From Chloroflexota bacterium (GTDB lineage: Bacteria; Chloroflexota; Dehalococcoidia; Dehalococcoidales; JAFGLR01): DNA of 42,630 nt. The translations under genes were made by a program, and so were the position numbers. The notes below the pieces were generated by a model that did not search any database, was not told the origin of the DNA, and saw only the letters and a list, made by a program, of their open reading frames with translations. Positions 26,175 to 35,187 of the stretch are shown here, piece by piece; within the stretch, counting starts at the first letter, position 1; the number at the start of each line of letters is the position of its first letter. The stretch is from contig JACQTX010000204.1 in the NCBI GenBank assembly GCA_016210585.1, positions 1 to 42,630 of the forward strand. Direction: 5' to 3'.

Positions 26175-27482
26175 ATGGAACCACAGATAATCGGCCTATT
26201 GGGCATTGTGTTGCTTCTGATCTTAGTCCTGGCCGGAATGCGTATTGCCTATGCTTCTTTCCTGGTCGCCTTTCTTGGTTTGCTGGTTCTGAAGAACTGG
26301 AACATAGCGTTTGAATTTGTGGGGCGGACCGCTTATACCCAAAATGCCTCCTGGAGCTATGTTGTCATCCCGATGTTTGTCCTGATGGGACTTTTCCTTT
26401 CGAATGCTGGCCTGGCAGACGAGATTTTCGTTGCGGCGCAGAAGTGGTTTGGCCACCTGCCTGGGGGTCTGGCCTTGGCCTGTATCTGGGGCAGCGCGGG
26501 TTTTGCCGCTTGCACCGGGTCAACGGCGGCCGCCGATGCCGTCGCCGGCAAGTTGCTTATCCGTAAGATGATCGGCCTTGGCTACAAACCCAGCATGGCA
26601 ACTGGTGTGGTGGCATCTGCCGGCTGCCTTGCTATCCTCATTCCACCGAGCGCCACAATAGTCATCTACGGCATTATTACGCAGCAGTCTATAGGGGCAC
26701 TCCTTATCGGTGGCGTTTTGCCTGGCCTGCTGTCGGCCACCGTCTACGCCGCTGGTACCTATTTCATAGCTATCCGTAATCCCGCCATCATGCCAGCACT
26801 GCCCCGAGTTAGCTGGCGGGAGAGGTTCGCCTCACTCAAAGGTACTTCAATTGCCTTTATGATACTGGGACTGATGTTGGGCGGACTTTACTTTGGCATA
26901 TTCACACCGTCTGAAGCGGGTGCCGCCGGAGCGGCCGCCATCTTTCTTTTCTGTCTAGTTCGGCGGCGCGTAACTTTCAAGATGGTGAAGGACTCACTCC
27001 GTGAAACCGCCCGTATTAACGCGATGATTTTTGTGCTGATGATTGGTATTCTTGGCCTGATGAACTTCATGTCTATCAGCGGGACTACCGGCGTCATTGT
27101 CAATTACATCGCCGGACTTGTTGTGAACCGATGGCTAATTTTTGCGGCCATAATCGTGCTTTACATCATTTTGGGGATGTTCCTCGGCTCATACGCTATG
27201 ATGTACCTGACACTACCGGTTCTTTTTCCTTTGGTAGTTTCCCTGGAATTTAACCCCGTCTGGTTTGGCATCATTGTTATCATAATGTGCGAATTGGGCA
27301 GCATAACCCCCCCTATTGGCTATTCGGTATTTGTGGTGAACTCCGTCATTCCTGAGGTGCCTGTACAGGAAATATTTAAGGGTTGCTTCCCGTTCATGGT
27401 CATGGACCTGATAATAGTGGGGATTCTGGCAGCTTTCCCGGCCATAGTGACGATTCTACCAACATTGATGAAGATGAGCTGA
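26175..27482 (+). CDS. dctM: TRAP transporter large permease
   Basis: 435 aa; AADAVAGKLLIRKMIGLGYKPSMATGVVASAGCLAILIPPSATIVIYG; PPIGYSVFVVNSV. Confidence 0.93.
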   Translation: MEPQIIGLLGIVLLLILVLAGMRIAYASFLVAFLGLLVLKNWNIAFEFVGRTAYTQNASWSYVVIPMFVLMGLFLSNAGLADEIFVAAQKWFGHLPGGLALACIWGSAGFAACTGSTAAADAVAGKLLIRKMIGLGYKPSMATGVVASAGCLAILIPPSATIVIYGIITQQSIGALLIGGVLPGLLSATVYAAGTYFIAIRNPAIMPALPRVSWRERFASLKGTSIAFMILGLMLGGLYFGIFTPSEAGAAGAAAIFLFCLVRRRVTFKMVKDSLRETARINAMIFVLMIGILGLMNFMSISGTTGVIVNYIAGLVVNRWLIFAAIIVLYIILGMFLGSYAMMYLTLPVLFPLVVSLEFNPVWFGIIVIIMCELGSITPPIGYSVFVVNSVIPEVPVQEIFKGCFPFMVMDLIIVGILAAFPAIVTILPTLMKMS

Positions 27483-27628
27483 TTTCAGTTCATGTTGCCA
27501 GCAAGCGGTGACAAATCCACCGGTGCTACTTGGCTGTCTTTCTTGTGCCGCAACCCGTCCGACTTTCTTGCCCTCATATTCCAGCAAACTCAAGCGGAGC
27601 GCCCGCCCAATACGGCAAGTGGCGAGAT

Positions 27629-27668
27629 AAAAAACAAATGAAGCCGATAGACAAGCTATCGGCTTCAT
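27629..27668 (-). terminator. intrinsic terminator for the dctP transcript
   Basis: Minus strand: ATGAAGCCGATAG-CTTGT-CTATCGGCTTCAT (13-bp perfect stem) then TTGTTTTTT. Confidence 0.88.
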
Positions 27669-27795
27669 CAGAAACCAAGGACTAACGCAAGCCACCCCGT
27701 CATGGTCACGACTATCCACGCGTGTCAAATGACTCACTGACATAATTGCAAGGGGACCTTGCACCCTTCACATCATCGTGATGTGTTCTCTGTTC

Positions 27796-28941
27796 TTATT
27801 TTGTAAGCTCAGCTCGTTTTGCCTGGGCAAACTTTAGAAGGTCTGTCCCGGGGACCCCCCTGCCGTCCCGGTCTGCTTTCCAGTTGTTCCACAGGGCCAA
27901 GCCCGCGTCAATAATCTTGGCAACTTCCTCGGCCGGCAATGTACCAACATTCTTGTAGAGCGTCTTAGATTTCTCTTCGCCCTTGACCTGCATATCCACC
28001 ACCCAGTTAACACTGCCTTCCGTTGCCTTCGGAACTTCTTCTTTGAGTATCTGCTTCAAGTCATCTGGCAGAGCATTAAAGGAATCACGATTTAGCGCGA
28101 CGGCAAGTGCCTGGTTTTGGGTCATGTTTAACCCCAGAGTCAGATAATCTACCACCTGGTAGTATTTGTCCGATTCGACCAGATATTCGTAGGATGGTGC
28201 GAAATCAACCAGATTTGATTGCAGAGCGGAGAAGACTTCAGCGTACGAAACAGTCACCGGCACAGCACCCAGATTTTGGAAAAGTGTCGCCGTAATGGGG
28301 TTAGGTGCTCTTATCTTCACACCTTTAAGATCGGCTATCGCTTTTATTGGCTTTCTGCCCGCTAGGTTCATGTAACTCGACATCACTGGCATCAACAGGC
28401 TTGATTCCATGTTCATTTTGCCAAATTCATCCTTGACCGCCTGATGAGTTAGAATGGCGCTTAAGAAAGGAAACATCTGCGTCTTGATTGCCGGCGCATT
28501 CTGAGCGGGGACAAGCATAGGCAAATCCACAATGGTGAAAAGAGGGAACTTCGCCTCGTTGAGGCCTCCTTGTACGAGCCCTATATCAGCTATGCCAGTT
28601 CTTATGCCCTCAGGAATACTTTTGGCGTCAAGTAATGAACCGCTCCAGTTGTAGTTGAATTTGAAGCGTCCATTCGTGCGCTCCTCCAAGGCTTTGCCCA
28701 GCATGATTGCTACCTGGCTGCTGCCAGCCGTGGGCCCTAGATAAGAAGCGTAGTTCCAGACTACAGATTTGCCAGTCGTAGTCGGTGCCGGTGTAGCCGT
28801 TACTGTTGTAGTTGGTGTCACCGATACGGTTACTGTCGGGGCGGGCGTTGGTTTTGGCGTTGCTGCCTTGGCACAGCCCGCACCCACCAGTCCCGTTAGC
28901 AAGGCGAGACAAAACACCAGACAGGCAACCTTCTTAACCAT
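27796..28941 (-). CDS. dctP: TRAP transporter substrate-binding lipoprotein (DctP)
   Basis: 381 aa; lipobox-like LVGAGC, Pro/Thr-rich linker, DIGLVQGG, LKGVKIRAPNP, SALQSNLVDF. Confidence 0.9.
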   Translation of the reverse strand: MVKKVACLVFCLALLTGLVGAGCAKAATPKPTPAPTVTVSVTPTTTVTATPAPTTTGKSVVWNYASYLGPTAGSSQVAIMLGKALEERTNGRFKFNYNWSGSLLDAKSIPEGIRTGIADIGLVQGGLNEAKFPLFTIVDLPMLVPAQNAPAIKTQMFPFLSAILTHQAVKDEFGKMNMESSLLMPVMSSYMNLAGRKPIKAIADLKGVKIRAPNPITATLFQNLGAVPVTVSYAEVFSALQSNLVDFAPSYEYLVESDKYYQVVDYLTLGLNMTQNQALAVALNRDSFNALPDDLKQILKEEVPKATEGSVNWVVDMQVKGEEKSKTLYKNVGTLPAEEVAKIIDAGLALWNNWKADRDGRGVPGTDLLKFAQAKRAELTK

Positions 28942-28994
28942 ATTTATTCACTCCCTCCTCCTTTTTGTTCCTCCCCCAGGGAAAAGTAGAATAA

Positions 28995-29023
28995 TTTATA
29001 GCACTATTGGGGCACTTTGTCAA
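28995..29023 (-). promoter_or_regulatory. sigma70-like promoter of dctP
   Basis: On the minus strand TTGACA-N17-TATAAA, ~55 nt upstream of the dctP start. Confidence 0.7.
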
Positions 29024-29192
29024 ACTTATCATTTGAGGGTTTTATTTGTATTTAGTTGATTGATGCTTTACCCTCTATCCAATAGCCCGAATGCGGAGTT
29101 CCACGTGGCGAGCACGTGGGTGAATGCGTATTCGCCCGGGCATCAAGCGAAGCTCGCGCCAGTTGAGTGTCACTGGCTATGACAGTGAGTAT

Positions 29193-30113
29193 CTACGAAA
29201 CTAAGGCCAAGAGGCTCCCAATGACGAGGAAGCTGTTGCCCAAAAGCACCCAGCGGCCAAGGCTCTCATGCTCACGAATAAAGGCAAAGGCGAAGAGGAG
29301 TGTCCATAAAGGTGACGTGCGCATCACAAGACTCACCACTATTACTGACCCGTAGGTCAGGGCGAAATTCCTTAGCAACTGCGCTACGCTCGCGGTAAGT
29401 CCCGAAAGAACCGCCAGCCGTAGTGCTACCCCTCGCGTCTTAAGTATTGCCGCCCTGTTTTCTGCAACTAAGAATGAACTGGGACAAATAATTACACAAG
29501 CGGCAAGATAAGCTACCAGAGTACCAAATACGGGTGACCCTCCGTTGTCCAGACTAAACTTTACCAATATGGGGCTACTACCACGGAAGACGGTGACACC
29601 TGCAGCATACAAAATGCCCTTGTACAAAGTTGCGCGGTCCACTTTTTCCCCAGCGCTGCCGAATAATTTGTTGTCACGAGAAGTTGTTGATTCCTTCATA
29701 ATCAGCAGAAAGGGACCCGACAAGGCGAGAAGGATTCCAACGAACGTGAGCGGCTTAACAGCTTCCCCCAATATGACTACGGCTAGGATTATGACGACAA
29801 CGAAGTTCAGACTGGTGACAATATTGGAACGGGTGGCGCCGATCAGTTGGACGGACCTGTAGGCCCACGTGCGCCCTAAGGCAAACTCTGTCGCACCGGA
29901 GAGGGCGAAGAAGATATAGACTTGCCACGGGGACTGTCCAAGCCTGAATAAGTCTCCCGTTACGATGGTCGCCAGCAGAAAAAAGGGAGGGCCCGTAAAG
30001 ATAGATACGTTAGCTACGTATGTTGGGCTAGCCCGGAGCACCCCACCACGGGCAACAATAGAACTGGCTCCATATGCTGCTGCCGTTGCCAGTCCCAGGA
30101 AAGCTCCAATCAC
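29193..30113 (-). CDS. EamA/DMT-family transporter
   Basis: 306 aa, repeated hydrophobic segments, EamA-like VVVIILAVVILGEAVKPLTFVGILLALSG. Confidence 0.82.
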   Translation of the reverse strand: MIGAFLGLATAAAYGASSIVARGGVLRASPTYVANVSIFTGPPFFLLATIVTGDLFRLGQSPWQVYIFFALSGATEFALGRTWAYRSVQLIGATRSNIVTSLNFVVVIILAVVILGEAVKPLTFVGILLALSGPFLLIMKESTTSRDNKLFGSAGEKVDRATLYKGILYAAGVTVFRGSSPILVKFSLDNGGSPVFGTLVAYLAACVIICPSSFLVAENRAAILKTRGVALRLAVLSGLTASVAQLLRNFALTYGSVIVVSLVMRTSPLWTLLFAFAFIREHESLGRWVLLGNSFLVIGSLLALVS

Positions 30114-30323
30114 GACATCATTCTAACGTCTCCACCATAAAGAATGCAAAGCTACCTGTGAGGCCAAAATCCGGCATCTATTGAAAAACTCAGGGGTGCC
30201 AATATCGTTCACCTCTTTGGTGGTAGTTTTTTGCTTTACTCCCGCCATAGCGCAGCTTTGCGCTACGCACCAGCGAGGTTCCTGCTATTACTTTTGCTGG
30301 CGGGTCACAGGTGCTCAGAACCC

Positions 30324-30353
30324 TTGACAGGTGGGGGGGGGGAGTATTATGAT
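30324..30353 (+). promoter_or_regulatory. candidate promoter with homopolymeric G spacer upstream of tctC
   Basis: TTGACA (30324-30329), N18 containing G10, TATGAT (30348-30353); alternatives are TATTAT at N15 and a consensus TATAAT at 30357-30362. Confidence 0.5.
30333..30342 (+). repeat. G10 homopolymer tract
   Basis: Ten consecutive G residues read directly from the sequence. Confidence 0.95.
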
Positions 30354-30382
30354 AACTATAATTTACTTAGGAGGGAATTACA

Positions 30383-31579
30383 GTGTACAAATGGATGGCG
30401 GCTTTGATTGTACTTGTGTTGAGTGTTTCTCTGGCTGCCTGTGCTGCGCCAAAAGCTACGCCGGCACCGACAGTGACCGCAACGGCGACCGTGACGGCGC
30501 CGCCGACCACAGCAACGGCAACCGTAACCGCACCGCCGACTACAGTAACGGCAACACCAGCCCCAGCCCCGACAGTCACACTGACAGTGCCAGCCCCGAC
30601 GCCTACGCCGACCGCGGTCGGCGTAGCTGATTTTTATAAAGATAAGCGTGTCACGATGGGTGTTGCCTATGCGCCCGGGGGCGGCGTCGACTATAGCTCC
30701 AGAGTATTCGCCAGCTTCTGGCCCACATTCACCGGTGGCGCTATGGTGGTAGAGAATAAGCCGGGTGCTGGTGGCTTGGCCATGGCGAACTCCATGGCCT
30801 CTAGCGCAAAGCGTGATGGATCCGAATTGGGTGCAACATCATACCGCTCAGGCCTGGCAGGCCCATGGCTAATGCAAGACCCCGGCGTTCAGTATGATGC
30901 CTTAAAGTTCAGCTACATTGGGTCAGTGGCAAATGAACTCAGCGGCCTTGCTATTGGAGCCGGCAGGCCATACAACACCATCGCAGACCTGCGACAGGCG
31001 AAGGGCCTGAAGTTTGGCTCTTTAGAGAAGTCCGCCGGGTCAACGGTGGCCACTGCCGTACTCATAAAACTTCTCGGCCTGGATGCCCGCCTGGTTATTG
31101 GCTACGCGGGAACTGCAGAGCTGTCTCTGGCTGCTGGTAGAGGGGAAATTGATGGCTATGTGACCGGCGAGACAACCATAAAGGCTGAAGGTGACAAGGG
31201 ATATGTGAAAAAAGCACCCTTGGTCATGATCGAGCGCCAGAGGGGCACACTTTTCAAAGACGTAATAGCGATAACCGAAGTCGTAAAGCCCTCCCCGGAA
31301 GATGAGATATTATTGGATACCTCGTTGCTCCAGAAGGTCAGGGTCATCTTCTTTACTCCTCCCGAGGTATCTCAGGATAAGGTTGCCTTCCTGCGCACGG
31401 CTTTTGACAAAGTCACTGCCGATAGTGCTTTTATGACGATGATGACGCGATACTACGGAATCTATGTACCGCCGGTGACGGGCGCGGAAGAAGCTAAGAT
31501 AATAGCTCGCCTGGGCAGCATACCGAAGGCCCAGTTTGACGCTGTTACCAAGCTAATTGACCAGTATGCGGGCCAATAA
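30383..31579 (+). CDS. tctC: tripartite tricarboxylate transporter substrate-binding lipoprotein
   Basis: 398 aa; lipobox-like SLAAC, Pro/Thr linker, VTMGVAYAPGGGVDYSSRVFA, VVENKPGAGG; AGGAGGG RBS, GTG start. Confidence 0.9.
   Translation: MYKWMAALIVLVLSVSLAACAAPKATPAPTVTATATVTAPPTTATATVTAPPTTVTATPAPAPTVTLTVPAPTPTPTAVGVADFYKDKRVTMGVAYAPGGGVDYSSRVFASFWPTFTGGAMVVENKPGAGGLAMANSMASSAKRDGSELGATSYRSGLAGPWLMQDPGVQYDALKFSYIGSVANELSGLAIGAGRPYNTIADLRQAKGLKFGSLEKSAGSTVATAVLIKLLGLDARLVIGYAGTAELSLAAGRGEIDGYVTGETTIKAEGDKGYVKKAPLVMIERQRGTLFKDVIAITEVVKPSPEDEILLDTSLLQKVRVIFFTPPEVSQDKVAFLRTAFDKVTADSAFMTMMTRYYGIYVPPVTGAEEAKIIARLGSIPKAQFDAVTKLIDQYAGQ
30470..30620 (+). repeat. low-complexity imperfect tandem repeat coding for the lipoprotein linker
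   Basis: Encodes TVTATATVTAPPTTATATVTAPPTTVTATPAPAPTVTLTVPAPTPTPTA; TATVTAPPTT unit repeated. Confidence 0.8.
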
Positions 31580-31698
31580 GAGAGGCGCTTCAAAGAGGTG
31601 CAGTTAGTCATCGCTAGGAAGAATTGAAGATATGAATCTTCTTTAGCCTCGACGAAACCGCCAAAATCCCCCTTGGCCCCCCTTTCCCAAAGATGAAA

Positions 31699-31731
31699 CC
31701 GCTTAGTCCCCTTTTATGGGGGACTAAGCGG
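31699..31731. repeat. palindromic hairpin between tctC and tctA
   Basis: CCGCTTAGTCCCC-ttttatg-GGGGACTAAGCGG, 13-bp perfect stem. Confidence 0.85.
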
Positions 31732-31814
31732 GGTTCCTGTAGTTATCATCAAGTTTCGCGGATGGCTGTTATTCCCGGTGCCGCTCTACGGGTCAGGAAA
31801 GACGAGGGCAGTAA

Positions 31815-33311
31815 ATGGAAGCTTGGCTACAGGCTTTGCAGAACTATACGGATTTGGCCTTCGTGGGTTGGGTGCTCGCCGGTGGTATTGGGGGGCTAAT
31901 ATTCGGTATCATCCCGGGCATAAGCGGCATGACATTAGTGGTCTTGTTCTTGCCGTTCGTTCTGGATATGAAGCCAGAATACGCCCTCGGTTTCATTACG
32001 GCGACTGCTGGCGCCTCCATGACCGGAGGTTCAGTAACTGCCATTCTACTGAACGTACCGGGGACCACCGTCAATGCCGCTACTCTCCTTGATGGCTATC
32101 CTATGACAAAGAAGGGTCAAGCCGGCCGCGCTCTCGGGGCAGCCGTCACCGCCTCCGCGCTGGGTGGCATTCTCGCCGTATTCCTTGCTTTTGCCATGGT
32201 GCCCTTGATATTGCCTATGGTTATGGCGATGCGCTCCGCCGATATGGTTTTCCTTATTCTAATGGGGCTAACGTTTATCGGCGTTCTGGGCACAGGCGCT
32301 ATGATCAAAGGCCTGATCAGCGGAGGAGTGGGGCTGCTTATTAGCTTTATCGGATATCAGTCCATAACGGGTATGCAGCGTTTTACCTTCGGCAGCACCT
32401 ATCTCTATGATGGTCTACCGATAATGCCTGTTATTCTGGGACTATTTGCCTTGCCTGAGGTGATTGACCTTGCCGCGAAGGGTGGTACCATCGCCCAGAC
32501 AAGAGCGGTAATTAAGGGAATGACACAGGTGATAGAAGGGGCAAAGGACGTGTTCCGGCACTGGGGTTTATGGTTCCGAAGTACCGTTATTGGCTACATC
32601 ATTGGAGTCATCCCCGGAATCGGTGCCGCAACGTCTATCTGGGTGGCTTACGGCCAGGCCAAGCAGATTTCGAAACACCCTGAAAAATTCGGCACTGGCA
32701 CTGTCGAGGGCGTTATTGCTCCGGAAAGTTCTAACAATGCCACTCAGGCCGGGGCATTGCTAACCACCGTGGCTTTGGGCATACCAGGGAGTGCTGAGCA
32801 TGCCGTAGTCCTGGGAGCCTTTCTAATACTGGGGGTTACGGCTGGGCCGACACTTATGATGCAGCACCTGGACCTACCTCTCACATTGTTTTTCGCCATT
32901 ATTGCGGGCAATCTGATAGGCGGAATTCTGTGTTTCTGGACGGCGCAACACCTGGCTAAAATAGGCAACGTTCCCAGCCGCATCTTGGTTCCTCTGGTTA
33001 CGGTCATGGTTCTTGCCGGTGCTTTTGTTATGAGGGAGCAGTTCAACGATGTTATCGTCACTCTCATCTTTGGTGCGCTGGGATTCGGGATGAGAAGGCT
33101 AGGTTTCAACGCACCGGCGCTGTTAGTAGGGTATGTTCTGGGGTCTCTATTCGAACAATACTGGTTCATAGCCATTCAAGTTTCTGGCCCGACGTTCTTC
33201 ATGCGACCAATCAGTTTAGGCATCATTGCTGTTACCGTTTTGGTCCTTACCTCTGGACCCATAAGAAGCCTGGTTCAGCAGCTATTCAAAAAGGGGGCCA
33301 AGGGAACGTGA
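31815..33311 (+). CDS. tctA: tripartite tricarboxylate transporter large permease (TctA)
   Basis: 498 aa; GGLIFGIIPGISGMT, GVIPGIGAATSIWVAYGQAK, GVIAPESSNNATQAGALLTTVALGIPGSAEHAVVLGAF. Confidence 0.95.
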   Translation: MEAWLQALQNYTDLAFVGWVLAGGIGGLIFGIIPGISGMTLVVLFLPFVLDMKPEYALGFITATAGASMTGGSVTAILLNVPGTTVNAATLLDGYPMTKKGQAGRALGAAVTASALGGILAVFLAFAMVPLILPMVMAMRSADMVFLILMGLTFIGVLGTGAMIKGLISGGVGLLISFIGYQSITGMQRFTFGSTYLYDGLPIMPVILGLFALPEVIDLAAKGGTIAQTRAVIKGMTQVIEGAKDVFRHWGLWFRSTVIGYIIGVIPGIGAATSIWVAYGQAKQISKHPEKFGTGTVEGVIAPESSNNATQAGALLTTVALGIPGSAEHAVVLGAFLILGVTAGPTLMMQHLDLPLTLFFAIIAGNLIGGILCFWTAQHLAKIGNVPSRILVPLVTVMVLAGAFVMREQFNDVIVTLIFGALGFGMRRLGFNAPALLVGYVLGSLFEQYWFIAIQVSGPTFFMRPISLGIIAVTVLVLTSGPIRSLVQQLFKKGAKGT

Positions 33312-33778
33312 AACTAAAGGCGGATAGCTACTCTTACATAGCAGTGATGGCAATCATGCTGGTAATAATAGCATCGGCACTGTCAATGAAGTATGCACAA
33401 TCCAAGCTGTTGCCACTGACATTCAGCAGCCTTGTTTTCGTCCTGGCGGCAGCTGGGCTGTGGAGAGATTTCTCAACTAAAAGCCCCACATTAACGGCTA
33501 TCGGCGAAGATAAACGTGAAGAGAAGAAGTCTGGCGTGACCTTACGAGGATATTTAACTATCTGGGCCTGGGTAGTGGGCTTTTTCCTGGCTATCTACTT
33601 ATTGGGCTTCGTGGTGGCTATTGCTGCATTTGTTCTTGCTTATATCAAATCACACGGCGTAAGCTGGCGGCTGGCTCTTACATTTTCTGGTCTCACTACG
33701 GCATTTGTTTACGCCGTATTCGAACGATTACTGGATGTTGTCTTGTATCGAGGCTTATTCCTCACCTGGTTAAGCTAG
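33308..33778 (+). CDS. tctB: tripartite tricarboxylate transporter small permease (TctB)
   Basis: 156 aa, hydrophobic, ATGA-like overlap (GTGA) with tctA. Confidence 0.82.
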   Translation: MKLKADSYSYIAVMAIMLVIIASALSMKYAQSKLLPLTFSSLVFVLAAAGLWRDFSTKSPTLTAIGEDKREEKKSGVTLRGYLTIWAWVVGFFLAIYLLGFVVAIAAFVLAYIKSHGVSWRLALTFSGLTTAFVYAVFERLLDVVLYRGLFLTWLS

Positions 33779-34166
33779 GTATGTACCTGGGACTCTACCA
33801 GTTGGGGTCGTCTGAAGATATCTATCAGTTCGTGCTTAACTTAAGGCAACGCATCAGAGAACACTACACGAAATTTCGAATTGGCGTCCGCTGATATCGC
33901 GTCGCTGCGCCCCGATTCCTCATTGTAGAGAGGGCTACGCTTGGCATTGCTTTAATTGAGAAGGACGCACGCTCAGCGATGCCGAGCTGCTGGTAGTTTG
34001 TGATGCCGGTGCGGCACAGTACATGTTCATCAGCACCCCGATATCTGTCCGCCGAGGTGCAGCCGATACAGTCTGGCTCTCTATTGCACGGACTGTTAGG
34101 CACGGCAGACGTTTCATCGGAACTGATACAGATGCTCAATTGCACGGCGCAAAACCAGGATACTAC

Positions 34167-34913
34167 TCAGGTTGATTGGCCCGGACCGGACGTATCATAG
34201 CCTGGTTTTGACCTTCGTCTAAGGTCAACCAGAAACTGATAGATATCGTCACTGGACCGGTACTTGGATTGGTCATATCTGTCGTGATGTGTGATTTCTT
34301 CCAATGGTCTTCGCCAACCACCACGCGCTTTATGTGCCGGGTATCCGATTGGGACTATGGTGTGTATATCCAGTTCCGCCGGGACACCCAAAAGGGTCTT
34401 CAGTGAAGCTTCCCAACTTCGATTGACAGTAACCCATTGGGCACCAAGGCCAAGTGCTGCTGCGGCAAGATGCAAATTATGAGTGGCATTGCCCACATTC
34501 TTAATATAGGTTGCCTGAGGCCCCCCTTCGCAGTTGATGAAACTCGACGTTAATGTTGTAGCCTGCAGCGTTCTCTGGTCTCCACAGACAACTATGCATA
34601 TCGGAGCATCCTCAAAGCCAGGCAGACCCGGCTGGGGTTCGACCTGGTACATTAGATGCCTCACCTCTTTAACCCGTGTCTTTTCTATATTCCACTTGTC
34701 CCTCTGAAGGCTGTGCCCAAGCTCAGCCATCCTTCTTATTGTTTCCCTGTCCTTAACAACGATGAACTCCCACGGCTGACCGTTTGCCCCGGACATTGCC
34801 CAGCGAGCCACCTCAAGTATTTTTTCAATATATTCATCCGGGATGGGGTCCGGTCTAAATCTGCGGCAACTCCTTCTCTTCCTCACCAAGTCAACAAGTT
34901 CGTCAATCTGCAC
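34167..34913 (-). CDS. nitroreductase-family protein
   Basis: VRKRRSCRRFRPDPIPDEYIEKILEVARWAMSGANGQPWEFIVVKD; likely GTG start at 34913 with AAGGAGGAG RBS (ORF listed to 34970). Confidence 0.88.
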   Translation of the reverse strand: MQIDELVDLVRKRRSCRRFRPDPIPDEYIEKILEVARWAMSGANGQPWEFIVVKDRETIRRMAELGHSLQRDKWNIEKTRVKEVRHLMYQVEPQPGLPGFEDAPICIVVCGDQRTLQATTLTSSFINCEGGPQATYIKNVGNATHNLHLAAAALGLGAQWVTVNRSWEASLKTLLGVPAELDIHTIVPIGYPAHKARGGWRRPLEEITHHDRYDQSKYRSSDDIYQFLVDLRRRSKPGYDTSGPGQST

Positions 34914-34947
34914 GTCCAAGCTCCTCCTTCGTCCTTTGGTGTCGAGA

Positions 34948-34977
34948 ATAATAGCACATGAATATAACAACTGTCAA
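34948..34977 (-). promoter_or_regulatory. sigma70-like promoter of the nitroreductase
   Basis: On the minus strand TTGACA-N18-TATTAT. Confidence 0.65.
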
Positions 34978-35020
34978 CGAGGATTACTGCGAGGATTACT
35001 CAAATGGAGAATGAAATGGC

Positions 35021-35049
35021 TTGACAGAGCTGCTATTAAGGTTTATCAT
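35021..35049 (+). promoter_or_regulatory. sigma70-like promoter upstream of mttB copy 2
   Basis: TTGACA-N17-TATCAT. Confidence 0.6.
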
Positions 35050-35187
35050 CGCGACTGTAATCTTACTGATGGAGAAGGGGTGAACGCCATTGATTTTCGT
35101 CGGTGAGCTTACTTAGGGCTTAGGTGAATCTGAAGGGCACCAGACTAGACTCATTCGCAGTATCTATTTCAGGAGGTGTTTTCACTG

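Noticed and set aside
30331-30630. 99 aa ORF overlapping the tctC 5' end
   Set aside because: Out-of-frame translation of the linker repeat (NGNRNRTADYSNGN...); start lies in the G-tract region.
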